Positions 47,436 through 58,831 of a stretch of 64,000 nt of DNA are shown here, piece after piece. The stretch covers positions 33,826,003-33,890,002 of the forward strand of contig NC_059075.1 in assembly GCF_020497125.1 (NCBI RefSeq). The letters are read 5' to 3'. The translations under genes and the position numbers were made by a program. The notes below the pieces were generated by a model. The model was not told the origin of the DNA, did no database searches, and saw only the letters and a list, made by a program, of their open reading frames with translations. This DNA is from Mauremys mutica. Lineage: Eukaryota > Chordata > Testudines > Geoemydidae. Numbering within the stretch: position 1 is the stretch's first letter; each line of letters opens with the position of its first letter.

Positions 47436-48497
47436 ATCCTATCTAATATCTATCACCACTCTTAAAATTCATAGGCTATGTGAGAAAAAGCTATTTCAGT
47501 TACCCTTCCAGCCATCGCATTCCCATATAGTTGTAACATAAGCCAGGTTGCTGAGTGAGGTCACCCCATCACCACCACATCAGTTGTGCCCTTGAACAGC
47601 TTTTGCTGTTGTATGTATCTGAATTTCTGTAAAGACACAGCTGTGCCAAATATCTTAGTCCTGAAATGCCTTAGTCCTTGTCTTGAAATGTCTCTTCTGA
47701 TTTTGGAGAAGTGCTTTGTACTGGTGCCTTATAAGCCAGGAGTAAAAAGCATAATTCCACAAGGACCTGGAGCCAAGATTAGATCTGTGAATAAATGGTG
47801 AATGTTTTTCTGTAAAATTATGTGTGAATATTTTCAGCTTTGTTGCAGGCATTTTCCTCCCCCTCTAATTTGGCTTTTGAGCAAAGGTTTTGATCACATG
47901 GAATATTTGCATTGAAAAAAATGAACATTGAAAATTTGAACTTCTAAGCCACCTACCACTCTGAAGGGGCCTATTTTCAAATGAAAAGCTACTGAAGACT
48001 GATACCTTTATTTTGCCAACATGGGACCTTTTTTCAAGTCTATAAGAAATTATTAAGAGAAACCCTTTTACTGTATGAGTACTTTCTTTGAGGTAGAAAA
48101 TGGTTACAAAAAGCGTAAATGTTTTAAATGGAGTTTAAAGACGTAAATGGCTTGGATTCTGGGTACTTTGGGGACCCACTCTTACTTTGTGGGACACTAC
48201 AGCAGTTGAGATCCATTGAGGCATTTGAGCTAGAATCCTTAGTTTAAATGGGAAGGGGTTGCTGACAGAGCCTTCTTAGTGAGGGGCCAGGGCCGGCCCA
48301 CAACATTTTGGCACCTGAGGTGGGGAGGTCAAATGGTGCCTCCATGCCCCCTTGCTTGGGCCAAAACTTTGAAAGGTCTCAATTCTGCCTTCTTCCTGTT
48401 CTACTCCTCTCATGGTACTGCTCTGCTACCTACCCCAATAAAGGAGAACTAATAACTTTAAATGCCTTGTTCAAAAATTTTAAGTAACACTTCACTT

Positions 48498-49603
48498 TCA
48501 AACTCCTGAACAGTAAATGTAACTTTTCTTGTCTGCATAGTAAACACTGGCATTTGTATCTGTTTGAATAATCAAAGTGGTGCTTTCCCTGCCTTCTTCG
48601 TTGCAAAGATTGCAGAGCTGAAGAAGGTCCACAGTCTGGGCCAGCTCATGCTCTGTTGAGATGGTTGCAAGGCTGACCAGCTTCTGTGTCATTGTGGAGT
48701 ATAGATATGTTTTTATTAACTTCATCTTGGAGAAGCTGCGTTCTCCACTGGCAACTGTTACAGGAAGTGTTAAAAGTATGCGCAGAGCAACAAAAGCATT
48801 TGGAAAGAGGGTGGTCATCTTATTTGTGCACATATATTCCAGAACAGCCTTTGGAGTTGATCCTGCTGAAATGTATCTTGAAACGGCTTTCAGTTAATCA
48901 CCTAAATCACTCGCATCAATATCGCTCATGTCATCATGTGACAACACAGTCTCTAGTGCCCTGCATTGCTGGTGTAGGTCTTCTTCAGGTATAGTGAGGA
49001 GTTTTGGAATATCATGCAACATCCCAAATATACTGCTGTGTTCCTTGAGTTGCATGAAACGTTCCTCAGCAGACTGTATTGCACCATCTAGCACCTGGTT
49101 AAAGAATTCAACTTTGAATTGTTGTTTGGGGTCTCTTATGGGATTATCCTGTGCCTCGTAATCAAAACGTCTTCTTCTTCAGTGATTCTTGTATTCTTGA
49201 ATGGGTGGGAATATAGCTTCAGTGTGAAGTACCTCTGCCAACTTCTGTGCACTCTTCAGAACATTTTGAAATCCCTCATCTGACCGGTAAGACTGTAGGT
49301 ATGACTTTGCTTTGTCCGGTTGTTTCATTGCTCCAGATATATCAAGGTGAACACCTTGGAGTCTCTTGCTTACAACATTTATTTCAAACAGTATGTCATG
49401 CCACAACACTAAGCCACACAGAAATTTTAAGTTATGTATGTTTCTGGTGATTCCATTTCCCTCTGCCACTGTTCTCCCATGAACAGTTCCTGTCATAGCA
49501 TTATCCTCCATAATGGCAACTATGGCATCATCTATCTTCCCAATTTGGTGTTTGATAGGCTTTATCGCCTGCACTTGACTTTCCCATCATGTGGCACTCA
49601 GTG
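48498..49603 (-). pseudogene. hAT (ZMYM1-like) transposase, C-terminal half
   Basis: Three frames in succession encode the second half. 49574-49179 has IHNLKFLCGLVLWHDILFEI, LQGVHLDISGAM and FQNVLKSAQKLAEVL. 49094-48894 has EDLHQQCRALETVLSHDD. 48833-48498 has FPNAFVALRILLTLPVTVAS followed by GERSFSKMKLIKTYL and LVSLATISTEHELAQ. The last is the hAT C-terminal dimerisation domain with the conserved SGERSFS core. Two frame breaks separate them. This family is a transposase that in other lineages gave rise to ZMYM-type host genes; here the flanking inverted termini and stops show a transposon copy, not a host gene. Confidence 0.9.
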
Positions 49604-49607
49604 GTTT

Positions 49608-50353
49608 TGTTACCCAGGGTTCTTTCAACCCAAAGTTCTTGGTAACTTTTACTCTGTGCAAGGAGGTGTCAGGAAATAAATCAGGGGAGACACAGCCGTC
49701 CGACCGATAGATGGCTGGCACAAACAGGACAACACAAGAGTGCTTTCACTTAAAGCTAAACTTTACTAGTCTCAAGCACTTACACACGTCCTCAACAAGA
49801 TTAGTAAAACACCCCCAACCTTCGATAATTACCGAAGCTGAGTGTGGCTCTCGAGTGGCACAGTGGCAGCCCGTCTGCTGGTGGGGAACACAAGATGCAT
49901 CCAGAGGGAGAGACCAGTCCCAAAGAGTCCCCAAACGAGTCCCCCTATTTCAAGCTTTTTCCCCTTATTTATACATTAGTAATAGAATGACATGTCCCTT
50001 AAAGAAACCTTGTTAAGTAAGCATTTCAGTGATCAAGAAAGAAGTTCCTTCTGATTATTGATTAACCAGGTGTGGGTTTTTCCAGAGTCTGCAGCCTTGA
50101 GACCCCAATAGACATTCCTGAGGGTAAATCCTGCTCTTTTAAAATGCATGTATCAGCAACTTCAACACAATTCTTATCAGGAAGGATGTAGGGTCAAGCT
50201 GCCCTTGCTGTGGCACCCAAAACCCCCTCCCCGCCTGCCTTGGTCAAGCTGAGTGCTGAATGGCCAATTTACAGCTTGCTGACTAGGCCGCCTTTAACAA
50301 TAAGCCATAGTGGTTTCAAGCACTTTACTGGTTTTCCAAAGTCTCCCCGTACA
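49608..50353 (-). mobile_element. Solo LTR inserted in hAT transposase, 746 bp
   Basis: On + it runs TGTTACCCAGGG...CCCCGTACA. The 4-bp duplication is gttt (49604-49607 and 50354-50357). Removing it with one gttt rejoins the hAT frame through a conserved LTLKPLSAT stretch, which confirms both ends. A TATA-like tataaataagggg lies on the minus strand (49962-49974), so the LTR probably points to the minus strand. The 4-bp duplication suits a class I endogenous retrovirus. No viral genes are present. Confidence 0.85.
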
Positions 50354-50357
50354 GTTT

Positions 50358-51700
50358 CAGTGTCAGAGAGGATGTTCCCAGATGTTGTTTCAAAATTTGC
50401 CATCAATTTAGTTGATGCAGAGAAAAATACAGAGCTACATTTATAGGGGGAGGGATAGCTCAGGGGTTTGAGCATTGGCCTACTAAACACAGTATTGTGA
50501 GTTCAATCCTTGAGGAGGCCATTTAGGGATCTGGGGCAAAAATCTGTCCAGGGATTAGTCCTGCTTTGAGCAGGGGGTTGGATTAGATGACCTTCTGCAG
50601 TCCCTTCCAATTCTGATACTATATTAAAAAATTTAGCAGCCTCACTAGAAGCTGATGCTGCATTACTGACCACCAAGTTCAATGAATGAGAACTGCGTGC
50701 AACAAAAAAAGCTCAAGGGTTTAACTCTTGGATCCATGTCTGCACTCTGTTCTTTCTTCTCATGCTGGCACCATTATCGTAGCCCTGACTTCTCATGTCA
50801 GCTATCGCAATTCCTGTATCTTCCAGCTTTTTAAGAAGCACATTTGTCATACCATCTCCTGTAATATCATCAATATCAATAAATTCTAGAAAATGCTCTC
50901 TGACAGTCACCAATGCAGGGACATTTTCACTAGGTTCTGTTGTTGTTACAAAAGGCACCATTAAAATCATTTTGTTCTGTATGGCTGATGTCACGTGTGC
51001 AGTCCAGAATAGCAGAGTAATATCTTGCTGACTTTGGATCTGCCACAATCTTCTGTTTGACTTTTGTTGCCAGTAACTGTATTATCTCATTTTGAATTGT
51101 TTTTCCAAGGTAGTGGTGTGTGTACATTTCTTGGATGGTGACTCTTCTTAGATGCTCCTGGAGTACAGCATCAAACTCAGCCATCAGCTCCACAGTTTTA
51201 AGGAAGTTTCCATTGTTTGGCACATATACCTGATCTGAAGTGCCATGCAGTGCTAGGTTTTTGGCTAGCAAGCATTATCACAATGGCAATGAGCCTTTTC
51301 AGGACATTTTGCCAGTAAAGAGACTCTGATGCAATCTTCTGTTGATGCTTATCATATATGGTGGCCTTTAACCTTAGTCTCATCTCAAGCTCTTTCCACC
51401 TATGGAATGCTCTCTGGTGATTTGCTGCCTTCTCATGGCATGCCAGATGTCTAGCCAGATTTTTCCATTCCTTTGTTCCTGTAGAACCCAATGTGGCTGG
51501 AACATTAGACTGGAAGAGTTTGCAACAAAAACAGTATGCAGCATTCTGGGGTTTTGAGTACATAAGCCATGGCCTCTCCACTTTGTCACCATTGTGGATT
51601 TCACGCCAGTAATGTTTTGGATGGCAACTTCTATTTTCATTGTTTTGGGGAACATGAAGTTTTTCCCTTGCTGTGGCCCATGCAGTACAAGGAAGTCCCT
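50358..51700 (-). pseudogene. hAT (ZMYM1-like) transposase, N-terminal and middle part
   Basis: From about 51700 down the minus strand reads the zinc-finger region (KVERPWLMYSKPQNAAYCFC, then CKLFQS, TKEWKNLARHLACHEKAA) and the helical region WKELEMRLRLKATIYDKHQQ. After a frame break near 51260 comes NNGNFLKTVELMAEFDAVLQ, then ARYYSAILDCTRDISHTEQ and VTVREHFLEFIDIDDITGDG, then KKLEDTGIAIADMRSQGYDN, the DUF4371-like RNase H-fold core. The catalytic Asp of ILDCTRDISH is still there. The SINE interrupts it at 50624. Frames shift at least three times. Confidence 0.88.
50446..50624 (+). repeat. tRNA-derived SINE of the turtle Cry type
   Basis: It starts ggggagggatagctcagg. Box A is tagctcaggggtttgagc and box B is gttcaatcc. 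The tail region has gcagggggttggattagatg and tcccttccaattctgatac. This is the cryptodiran SINE as I know it. It sits inside the hAT transposase coding region. No convincing target duplication was found. Confidence 0.9.
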
Positions 51701-52540
51701 GAGGAACTCTACTAGTAACCTCTCTCCAGACTGACGGTTCACCTTTCAGTACGACTCGTTGTAGTCTCCCCTTTAACCAGTTCCACCTTTCAATTTTCAT
51801 ATTGATCCCCATCTTTTCCAATTTAGCTAATAATTTCCCATGTGGAACCATATTGAATGCCTTACTGAAATCGAGGTAAATTAGATCCACTGTGTTTCCT
51901 TTGTCTAAAAAATCTGTTACCTTCTCAAAGAAGGAGATCAGGTTGGTTTGGCACGATCTACCTTTTGTAAAACCATGTTGTAATTTGTCCCAATTACCGT
52001 TGACCTCAATGTTCTTAACTACTTTCTCCTTCAAAATTTTTTCGCTACAGATGTCAAACTAACAGGCCTGTAGCTGCCTGGATCACGGTTTTTCCCCTTT
52101 CTTAAAATAGGAACTATGTTAGTAATTCTCCAGTCATACGGTACAACCCCTGAGGTTACAGATTCATTAAAAATTCTTGCTAATGGGCCAGTTCCTTTAA
52201 TATTCTTGGATGAAGATTATCTGGGCCCCCTGATTTAGTCCCATTAAGCTGTTCGAGTTTGGCTTCTACCTCGGATGTGGTAATATCTACCTCCATATCC
52301 TCATTCCCATTTGTCATCCTACCATTATCCCTAAACTCCTCATTAGCCTCATTAAAGACTGAGGCAAAGTGTTTGTTTAGATATTGGGCCATGCCTAGAT
52401 TATCCTTAACCTCCACTCCATCTTCAGTGTTTAGCAGTCCCACTTCTTCTTTCTTTGTTTTCTTCTTATTTATATGGCTATAGAACCTTTTACTATTGAT
52501 TTTAATTCCCTTTGCAAGGTCCAACTCTACATCAGGCATC
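51700..52540 (-). mobile_element. Internal CR1 reverse-transcriptase fragment inside the hAT
   Basis: The minus strand at 52540-52180 reads AKGIKINSKRFYSHINKKK, FASVFNEANEEFRDNG and GTKSGGPDNLHPRILKEL, the CR1 linker before the reverse transcriptase. At 52034-51700 it reads WDKLQHGFTKGRSCQTNL, VDLIYLDFSKAFNMVPHGKL and WREVTSRVPQG, the RT fingers and palm. The catalytic YADD block and the CR1 3' end are absent. The piece joins directly to hAT code in the open frame 52034-51198 (278 aa). Confidence 0.9.
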
Positions 52541-52690
52541 TCCACATCACTCACATCCTCACTGGGGCCGGAAGGCTCACCGTGAACATTTGTGTCTATG
52601 TATCTCAGGAGAGCTCCTTCCTGCTTAGATAGAAACGCTTCCTTTGCTTGCTTGCTTTTTCTGAATGCTGCCCCGGGGGGCGTTTTCTTC
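52540..52690 (-). pseudogene. hAT (ZMYM1-like) transposase, N-terminal end
   Basis: The minus strand encodes KQAKEAFLSKQEGALLRYID and GEPSGPSEDVSDVEMPDVE, a charged N-terminal region before the zinc finger. It is cut off from the rest by the CR1 fragment. Confidence 0.6.
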
Positions 52691-53559
52691 TTTCATTCAT
52701 GACTGCTGTTCTGTGCCAGCTATAGTGGCTCTCAACACTCAGTTGAAGGGGACAAATAAGCAGGCTGGTAGCAGGGCCTGAGTGAGGGAAGATATCAGCA
52801 TCTTAAGGACCTAACTGGCTCCTACTACTTCAGTTGGCTGCCTCTTCTCCTCAAGTGAGTTCGGGGAAGCAGGAGGAAATAGGAAGCTCCCTGAGAAGCT
52901 GGTGTTAATCAGTCCAGGCTCCTGGGGGTGCTAGAGAGGTCCTTTCTCTCCCTGCAGCTACTGCTGCTTTCTGTTATTCCCTCTCACCTTTTCTCCTGCC
53001 TGCCTGTTACATCTCTTGTGCCCTCCTTCCTCCAGCACAGCACTCCACCATCTCTGTGCATCTATAGCAGAGAGAATACATATGTACCAGCAGCAGACCC
53101 AATTTTCTACACTCTGGGTCCTACTGGCGCCTCCCCACAGTCTGGCACCTGAGGCGGCCACCTCAGTTTGCCTCATGGTAAGGCCAGCCCTGTGAAGGGC
53201 TCTTGACTCTGGAGCTTGCTTCCCTCTACTCCAGAGGAGCCTGAGTCTGCAAATCTTCACAGCATGTTGCAAAGCCTGTGTATGCTTTCACTGAGGAGAT
53301 GGGGAGAGATTTCTCAGTCCTGGTGGGTTGGGAGAGCTTTATCATTGAAAGTGCCCCTTTTTAAAATCCTGTGTGTCCCTTATGTATAGAATGTTGTATG
53401 TTTCATATACCAAGAACATGGGTAGTTTCTTGTTTATAAATCAAAATAGGTCAATCAGGTTTTGAAGATGGAAACAAATGCAGTTCTGAGATATGATAGC
53501 TGGAGGTACGCACTCATGTGAAGGGTCAAAGACTAAGCCTACGGGGCTGTCTGGCACCA

Positions 53560-54480
53560 TGGCTTCCAGAGGGGCATTGCAGACAAAATATCAAGCATAT
53601 AGGTGTGGCTGACAGTGTTAAAAGCAGCAGAGAGGTGAAGGAAGATGAGGCTAGAGGAAAGCAGCAGAAAAGTCATAGGCATGGTGGATCACAAACCATG
53701 GAATGGCTAGCTGGTTGACGGCAGTGGGCAGTGTTGAAAGCAGGTGGTTAGAAAGTGGCAATTCAGACGGGGATAGATGAAAGACGGGGCAAAGTTTAGT
53801 GAAGATAAAGGCCAAATTATCAGTTGGTGGGAATGTTGACCTTGAATTGAAGAAGGCTGAACAAGGAGTTGAACTGGGAGGCCAACAAGCCAGACAGGTT
53901 GCCAACATGGAAGTTGAAGTCACCAAAATAAATATCAGAGATTATATTTAGAGGGAGATGCAAATTAGAGGGGAAAGAGATTGGAGGGAGTCATAGTGAG
54001 AGCAGATAACAGCAACATGGAGTGGGAAAGGAGAATAGAGTCTAATGGGGCTCCAAAGAGAACAAATGGGAAGAGATAAGAGGGAGGAGTTGAAAGTGGC
54101 AGGAGGGGAAGAGGAAAAGCTTGATCCTCTCACTATGATCCAGTTGGGGATGATTCATGGTAGCGAGCATTTGAGAAGCAGAGATTGTGGTGTGAAAGCA
54201 CAGACCGTGACCGAGTGGGGGGGGATATAGGTTACTGTGTGTCCCAGGCAATGGAGAGCGTGAGAGATGAAAGAGTTGTGAATAGTGGTGATCTCTTCAG
54301 AGATGGAACAAATGTTCCAGAAAGAGAATGAGAGAGACTGCCAAGGGGCAGAGGTGGGGTCTGCCAACGGAGGTGCCAGTGGGGCAGAGGTGGGGTCAGA
54401 GACAGGTACAGAAGGGGCAGGGAGGGAACGAAGGTTGCAGTTGGGTGGTGTCACTGGATTTGTTAAAAACAAGAAGTACT
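53560..54480. repeat. Purine-rich segment, unclassified
   Basis: The + strand is G/A-rich with motifs such as gcagcagagaggtgaaggaa and gaagttgaagtcaccaaaat. Near 54330-54420 a ggggcagaggtggggtc unit is repeated. It is probably an ancient interspersed repeat. The open frames are not gene-like. Confidence 0.35.
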
Positions 54481-55477
54481 GGCGTTATAGTTTAAATGTA
54501 TCAGTCCAGGTATTTCCCTGCTACGTGGGCAGACTTCATACCTCAGTAACCCCCAGATGCTAAATGTCCTCTAGATTTGTGAGTATCCCCTCAGGCTACA
54601 TGAAATCACATAATTTTACTGATATATAAATATGCAGAGACTACAGTAATCTGAAGGGGGTTTCTGTGTTAACCTCCACTGCAATTGTAATCCAATCCCA
54701 GTCCTACTGCCAGGCCACTTGCACACTTTTTATTGGCATGGCATGGAGAACGATCCAATGACTATGCATGAAAAGCTCCATACTGCTCGTGTTTATATGC
54801 AACACTGCCATCTACAGAATGGGATCATTATATCAGATGGCAGATATTAGGACAGGAGGATCTATCACCACTAGTACTGTGAAATCCCAAGGGTCCATGG
54901 TGTGCATTATAGTGGCAACTGGGAAGTCCTAGGTGGTCACAGATTTGTTTCAATATATTTTTATTAAGGAGTCCTTTTTGTTTGTTTCAAATTAGGTATT
55001 CTGTATTTTATTTGGTATCTGATATTAACGACTTAATGTAATTTATTTAATTGCCTGATAATTAAAACCCCTGACTGACTAGATTCAGTTGACTCAATGA
55101 GCATTATTTCTATTTACCACCTTCACTGTCTCATTTAGCATCCATCTCATCCCCGTCCACCATTAGAGAGCCTTTTCCTCTGCAGCTTCTGCCTCTGGAA
55201 CAGCATTTCTGCATCTCTCTGATTTCAAGCCTCATTGCATTTTTCCTCACTTGTCTGTGCCTCTTCACTTTTCTTCCCCTTTGATATGTATTACTGCACT
55301 CTGTAGAATACTTTGGGGGTTCAATTTGTATGGAGGATGCTACTGTACTTAGAGCATCAATTACAGAATTCAGATCCACGCTTCCCCACTGGTGTGTGGA
55401 GCTGGGGTTCCTGTCTCTAACTGTACCATATTTGAGAAGGCACTTTGCAGGCTGACTTGTTATCTCTTTCCTTGCAG

Positions 55478-55595
55478 CATGCCATTGATGCAGATAACGC
55501 AGGAGTCAGTCCCATAGGAAACTCTTCTAACAACAGCAGTCACTGGGACCTTGGAAGTGCCTTTTTCTTTGCTGGAACAGTCATCACAACCATAG
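55478..55595 (+). CDS. KCNK10: KCNK10 (TREK-2) coding exon: cap end, pore helix 1, filter start
   Basis: The exon has acceptor 'tttccttgcag' and donor 'catag|gtata', enters in phase 0 and leaves in phase 1. It encodes 39 residues plus one base of the next codon. It starts [14 protein letters not shown], the second cap helix region. Three overlapping N-glycosylation sequons follow (N15, N18 and N19 of the exon, in NSSNNSS). Then come [12 protein letters not shown], pore helix 1, and VITTI plus the first base of the filter Gly codon. Together with the next exon this gives the TIGYG selectivity filter of pore domain 1. It lies 25.3 kb downstream of the previous exon. The sequence agrees with vertebrate TREK-2 nearly residue for residue, and no frame damage is seen. 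Confidence 0.97.
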
Positions 55596-56029
55596 GTATA
55601 TTTATATTTTAAGGGAGATGGTGACATTGAGAAGTGGAGAACAAAATAAGATTCATTAGATCCCAGAGAGACAGGCAAAGCAGCAGAACTGCACTTTTGG
55701 GGGTGCTTTGATGGTATCATTATGTGGTGTATCTGACACTAAGCTGTGGGGTGCACATCAGGAATTACTTATATAATGAGAGTCCAAGAAAGCAAGACTG
55801 AACCAGAAAGCAAGTAATACAGAAATGTTCACAGTTCTGTAACCCTGTTACTACTAGTACAGGTGGTTGCCTACTTGGCCATGGCTACGCAAGCCAATTC
55901 TGTCTCTGAAGGTCAAGCACAGGAGCCAGATACTTCACATGAAGCTGCAAGAAACCCTGCAGTGGTCACTAATGGAATAACTTTCCCACAAGGGTAATTT
56001 CTTCCTAACCACATCAATCAGTGGTTGTC

Positions 56030-56420
56030 ATATGCCCTGAAGCATGAGGGTTTATATCCCTCATTAATTTTTCAAATCCTAGCTATTTTAACTGGGACTA
56101 TACTCAGTGTCCATATAAATGTCTAATCCTTCTTAAAATCTAAGCTTTTGGCCTCAATGATACCTGGTGGCAATGAGTTCCTCAAGTTAATTATGCACTG
56201 TGGAAAAAATAACTTTCTTTTACCAGATTTTAAATTGTTGTTTTTAAATATCACTGAATGTCTTCTTGTTCCTGAATTATGTGAAAGGCTAAATAGGAGT
56301 GCCAAATTTACCTTTTCTATGCCACTAATATTTGTATTAATCTGTCAGGTTCCCTCTTACTTGTATCCTCCTAACTAGCCCCAATCTTTTCAATCTCTCT
56401 ATTTATGAATGAAATCTTTA
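56030..56420 (-). repeat. CR1/L2-type LINE ORF2 C-terminal fragment
   Basis: The minus strand 56305-56123 encodes KSGKRKLFFPQCIINLRNSL followed by PPGIIEAKSLDFKKD, which fits the ...NLWNSLP..VVEA.SL..FK end of CR1/L2 ORF2. Confidence 0.65.
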
Positions 56421-56602
56421 CCCCTCTAATTACTTTTGTCAGCTCTCTCTGTACTACTCCCTCTGAGGACACTCAATTGATGATCTTTGCCTTTACCAGT
56501 AGCTTATATTTCTGTGGAAAGTCAATAACTGAGGTGTTACTCATATGGATTCATTTTTATATGAAAACATATTTGGGAACTTCATAAATGGCATATTACA
56601 TT

Positions 56603-56743
56603 TCATAGCCCTGATTTAGAAAAGCATTTAAGCATATATTTAGGCTTTGTTGACTTCAGTAGGATTTAAGTACATGCTTAAAGTCAAGCATGTACTTAAG
56701 TGATCTTCCTGAACAGGGATACTTTCCTGAATCAAGCTCTGTT
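56603..56743. repeat. Small palindromic repeat
   Basis: aagtacatgctt and aagcatgtactt form a perfect 12-bp hairpin with a 6-base loop near 56669-56698. The outer parts gatttagaaaagcatttaag and cctgaatcaagc are inverted matches of each other. Confidence 0.65.
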
Positions 56744-58338
56744 GATTGCATCAATTAGGGTCTTGGTTATGAAAATCAGCACTAGGATCAGTTAGAATGT
56801 TGAATCTAGTCTGATGTTTCCTTTATATTTTTAAATAATTCATTTGTAGGTGTGTGCTAATTTTTGGAGTAGTCAAGCAACAAACACTATAATGAAAGGG
56901 TTTTAATGGAGACCCCAAAATAATCTTAACTGTAATGGTGCGGGTGTTACAGTTATAATTCTTGTTTCCTCTCTTTAATGGTAACCCTGCTTCCCAAATA
57001 GAGACATAATGGTCACTGAAGTCATTCATATACACTATATAGAGGCACATGGAGAATTGGAAAAAAGGAGGTGTCTATGCAAACTGCAGTGGCTATAGGT
57101 GTTTTACATGTTTGCACAGAGGCATTATTGTTCTTCCTCCCCTAGGGGAAATACACTCACTGTCAGCCCTGGCTACACTTTTAGAAATGTCACAGTGTGT
57201 TCTCCTCTGCACACTCAATGCTCCTGGCACCTTCCATGGGCTAAGGGGACAAGTCCTTCCCTATGCTTTCCTGGCACTCCTCTCTAGATAGTCCAATACT
57301 TCTGCCAGGACTAGCCTTGCACAGCCCCCTTGCACTCTGGCTGCAGTAAGATTGTGGGAACCTTTGGGCAAGGGGCTTCCTGCACTTTACAGCAGTTGAC
57401 AAGGGAGTTGCTCTCTGTAGAAACCTGTATCCCCAAGGACTTCTACACTGACAATGAAAACCTTATGTCTATGCAAGAATCTCAGACACTTGGATGGAGT
57501 TCTGAGGTTTGGAACCAGAACTGAAACCCAAACCAAACTTACCCAAAGGTGTTCAGACTGAACAGAGAAGAGGTAATTATGTGTTAATTAGCGTTTGTGC
57601 TCTGTTGAGGCAGCTCTGTGAGGTACCTTAACAATGGGCAACATGAAGACATATAGGAGTCTTTATTACCGCGTTAACAATGCTATTTAAATGTAAATAA
57701 TCTCCAGAGGGAATTCTCAAAGAGCTGCCTGTGAGAGCCCATTAAAAATCATGAAAAATAAAACTTAGGCTTTTTTATTATTAAATTGAAAAGAAGAGTG
57801 AACAAAAGGAGTCCTTGAAGCCTCATGTTAGCACAGCAGCAAGGACTGGAAATGGCGATTCCTATAATCTGCGATAAAGAGCCTATGTAATTCAGAGCTG
57901 AAAACTGGGAATGAGAATATTTAGGTGAGTCATCCTCCCATCAGGATGCAATTGACAGAGTTCAAATGCAGCAGCAGCATGGAAGAGATAGGCTAGGGCT
58001 CTAATCTAAAGGTTTCCTGTAGCGTATTGTGCAGCTGCCATGCTGAGTAAAAGTAGCCCAGTTACTCAAACAACAGCTTTAATTAGGAAGATGAGTTCAG
58101 AGAGAAATAGTAGTAACTGAGGGTTACATGTGAATAACTAATGCTGGTTTCCAGTGGGCACCACTAAAAAGGCTGGACTGACTGACTTCTGTTCAACGGG
58201 CATAACGTGGTGGAGAGCATGTAAGGAACCTTCCTCTTCTTGCTCAGAAACTATCTGCAGACTGGGTGTCGCATATAGGCACCTGCACAAGAGGCCATGT
58301 CTGAATTGTGAAGTTATGATGATAATTTTTCTCTCCAG

Positions 58339-58499
58339 GGTATGGGAACATCGCCCCAAGCACTGAAGGAGGCAAAATTTTCTGCATTTTGTATGCCATC
58401 TTTGGGATTCCACTCTTTGGCTTCTTGCTGGCTGGAATTGGAGATCAACTAGGAACCATCTTTGGGAAAAGTATCACAAGAGTGGAGAAAGTTTTCCGA
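58339..58499 (+). CDS. KCNK10: KCNK10 (TREK-2) coding exon: filter end and TM2
   Basis: The exon has acceptor 'ttctctccag' and donor 'ttccga|gtaag'. It enters in phase 1, completing the Gly of TIGYG, and leaves in phase 0. It encodes 54 residues. [12 protein letters not shown] is the end of the filter and the outer mouth. [20 protein letters not shown] and the following [14 protein letters not shown] form the TM2 helix and its inner end, with GIPL as the known hinge region. TRVEKVFR leads towards the TM2-TM3 linker. The Thr in SITRVEK is where I recall Ala in human TREK-2, a conservative change. The next expected exon (TM3, pore 2) is not visible before 64000, so the gene continues beyond the window. 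Confidence 0.97.
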
Positions 58500-58831
58500 G
58501 TAAGATCATGGTTAAAACTCTTTGCTGGTGTGGCCTGACTTGTTTAATCTCAAGTACTATTAACATTACAGAGGATCTTAGAAAGTTTTGCATGTTGGGC
58601 ACAAATATCTTTAATTGCATAGCTTGTTTGTGTGATCTACATTTCCTGCATTGAAAATGAAGACAAAGTGATACAGATTCTGTGGGACCAGGTATACAGA
58701 TCAGGTATACTGATACAACCCTCAGTTGCATCAGTACTGAAAACAGAAAGATTTGGAAAGCTTGATTTCTGGGGTGAACTATATAGAGAGAGGTAGCTGA
58801 AAGGTATCTATGTAGAGAATAGAAAACATAC

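Larger units (their letters stand above)
48288..53192 (-). mobile_element. Full-length hAT transposon, ZMYM1-like transposase, 4905 bp
   Basis: It starts CAGGGCCGGCCCACAAC. The right end, read in reverse complement, starts CAGGGCTGGCCTTACC. The target duplication is tgaggggc (48280-48287) and tgaagggc (53193-53200), 7 of 8 matching. The transposase reads on the minus strand from about 52690 to 48498: N-terminal part, TTF-type zinc-finger region, DUF4371-like middle, and hAT dimerisation C-terminus. Three foreign pieces lie inside: a CR1 fragment (about 51700-52540), a tRNA-SINE (50446-50624) and a solo LTR (49608-50353). It is inactive because of these and several stops. Confidence 0.93.
30144..55477 (+). 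other. KCNK10: KCNK10 intron, 25.3 kb
   Basis: The intron is bounded by gtgag at 30144 and ttgcag at 55477. It is phase 0. It contains most of the large transposons of the window. Stretches with no recognised content are 30144-31860, 33850-36490, 38950-39995, 40980-41668, 43000-44860, 47440-48280 and 54490-55477. I see no other exon in it. Confidence 0.85.
55596..58338 (+). other. KCNK10: KCNK10 intron, 2.7 kb
   Basis: The intron is bounded by gtata and ctccag and splits the filter Gly codon (phase 1). It contains an old CR1/L2-type LINE fragment at 56030-56420 and a small palindromic repeat at 56603-56743. The remainder (56750-58338) shows nothing recognisable. Confidence 0.85.

Noticed and set aside
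49667..50299. Solo LTR with ends TGTCAGG...TTTAACA
   Set aside because: No target duplication and the hAT frame is not restored; the ends 49608 and 50353 fit both tests.
48288..53192. A functional host ZMYM1-type gene on the minus strand
   Set aside because: Inverted termini, an 8-bp target duplication, frame breaks and three insertions show a dead transposon copy.
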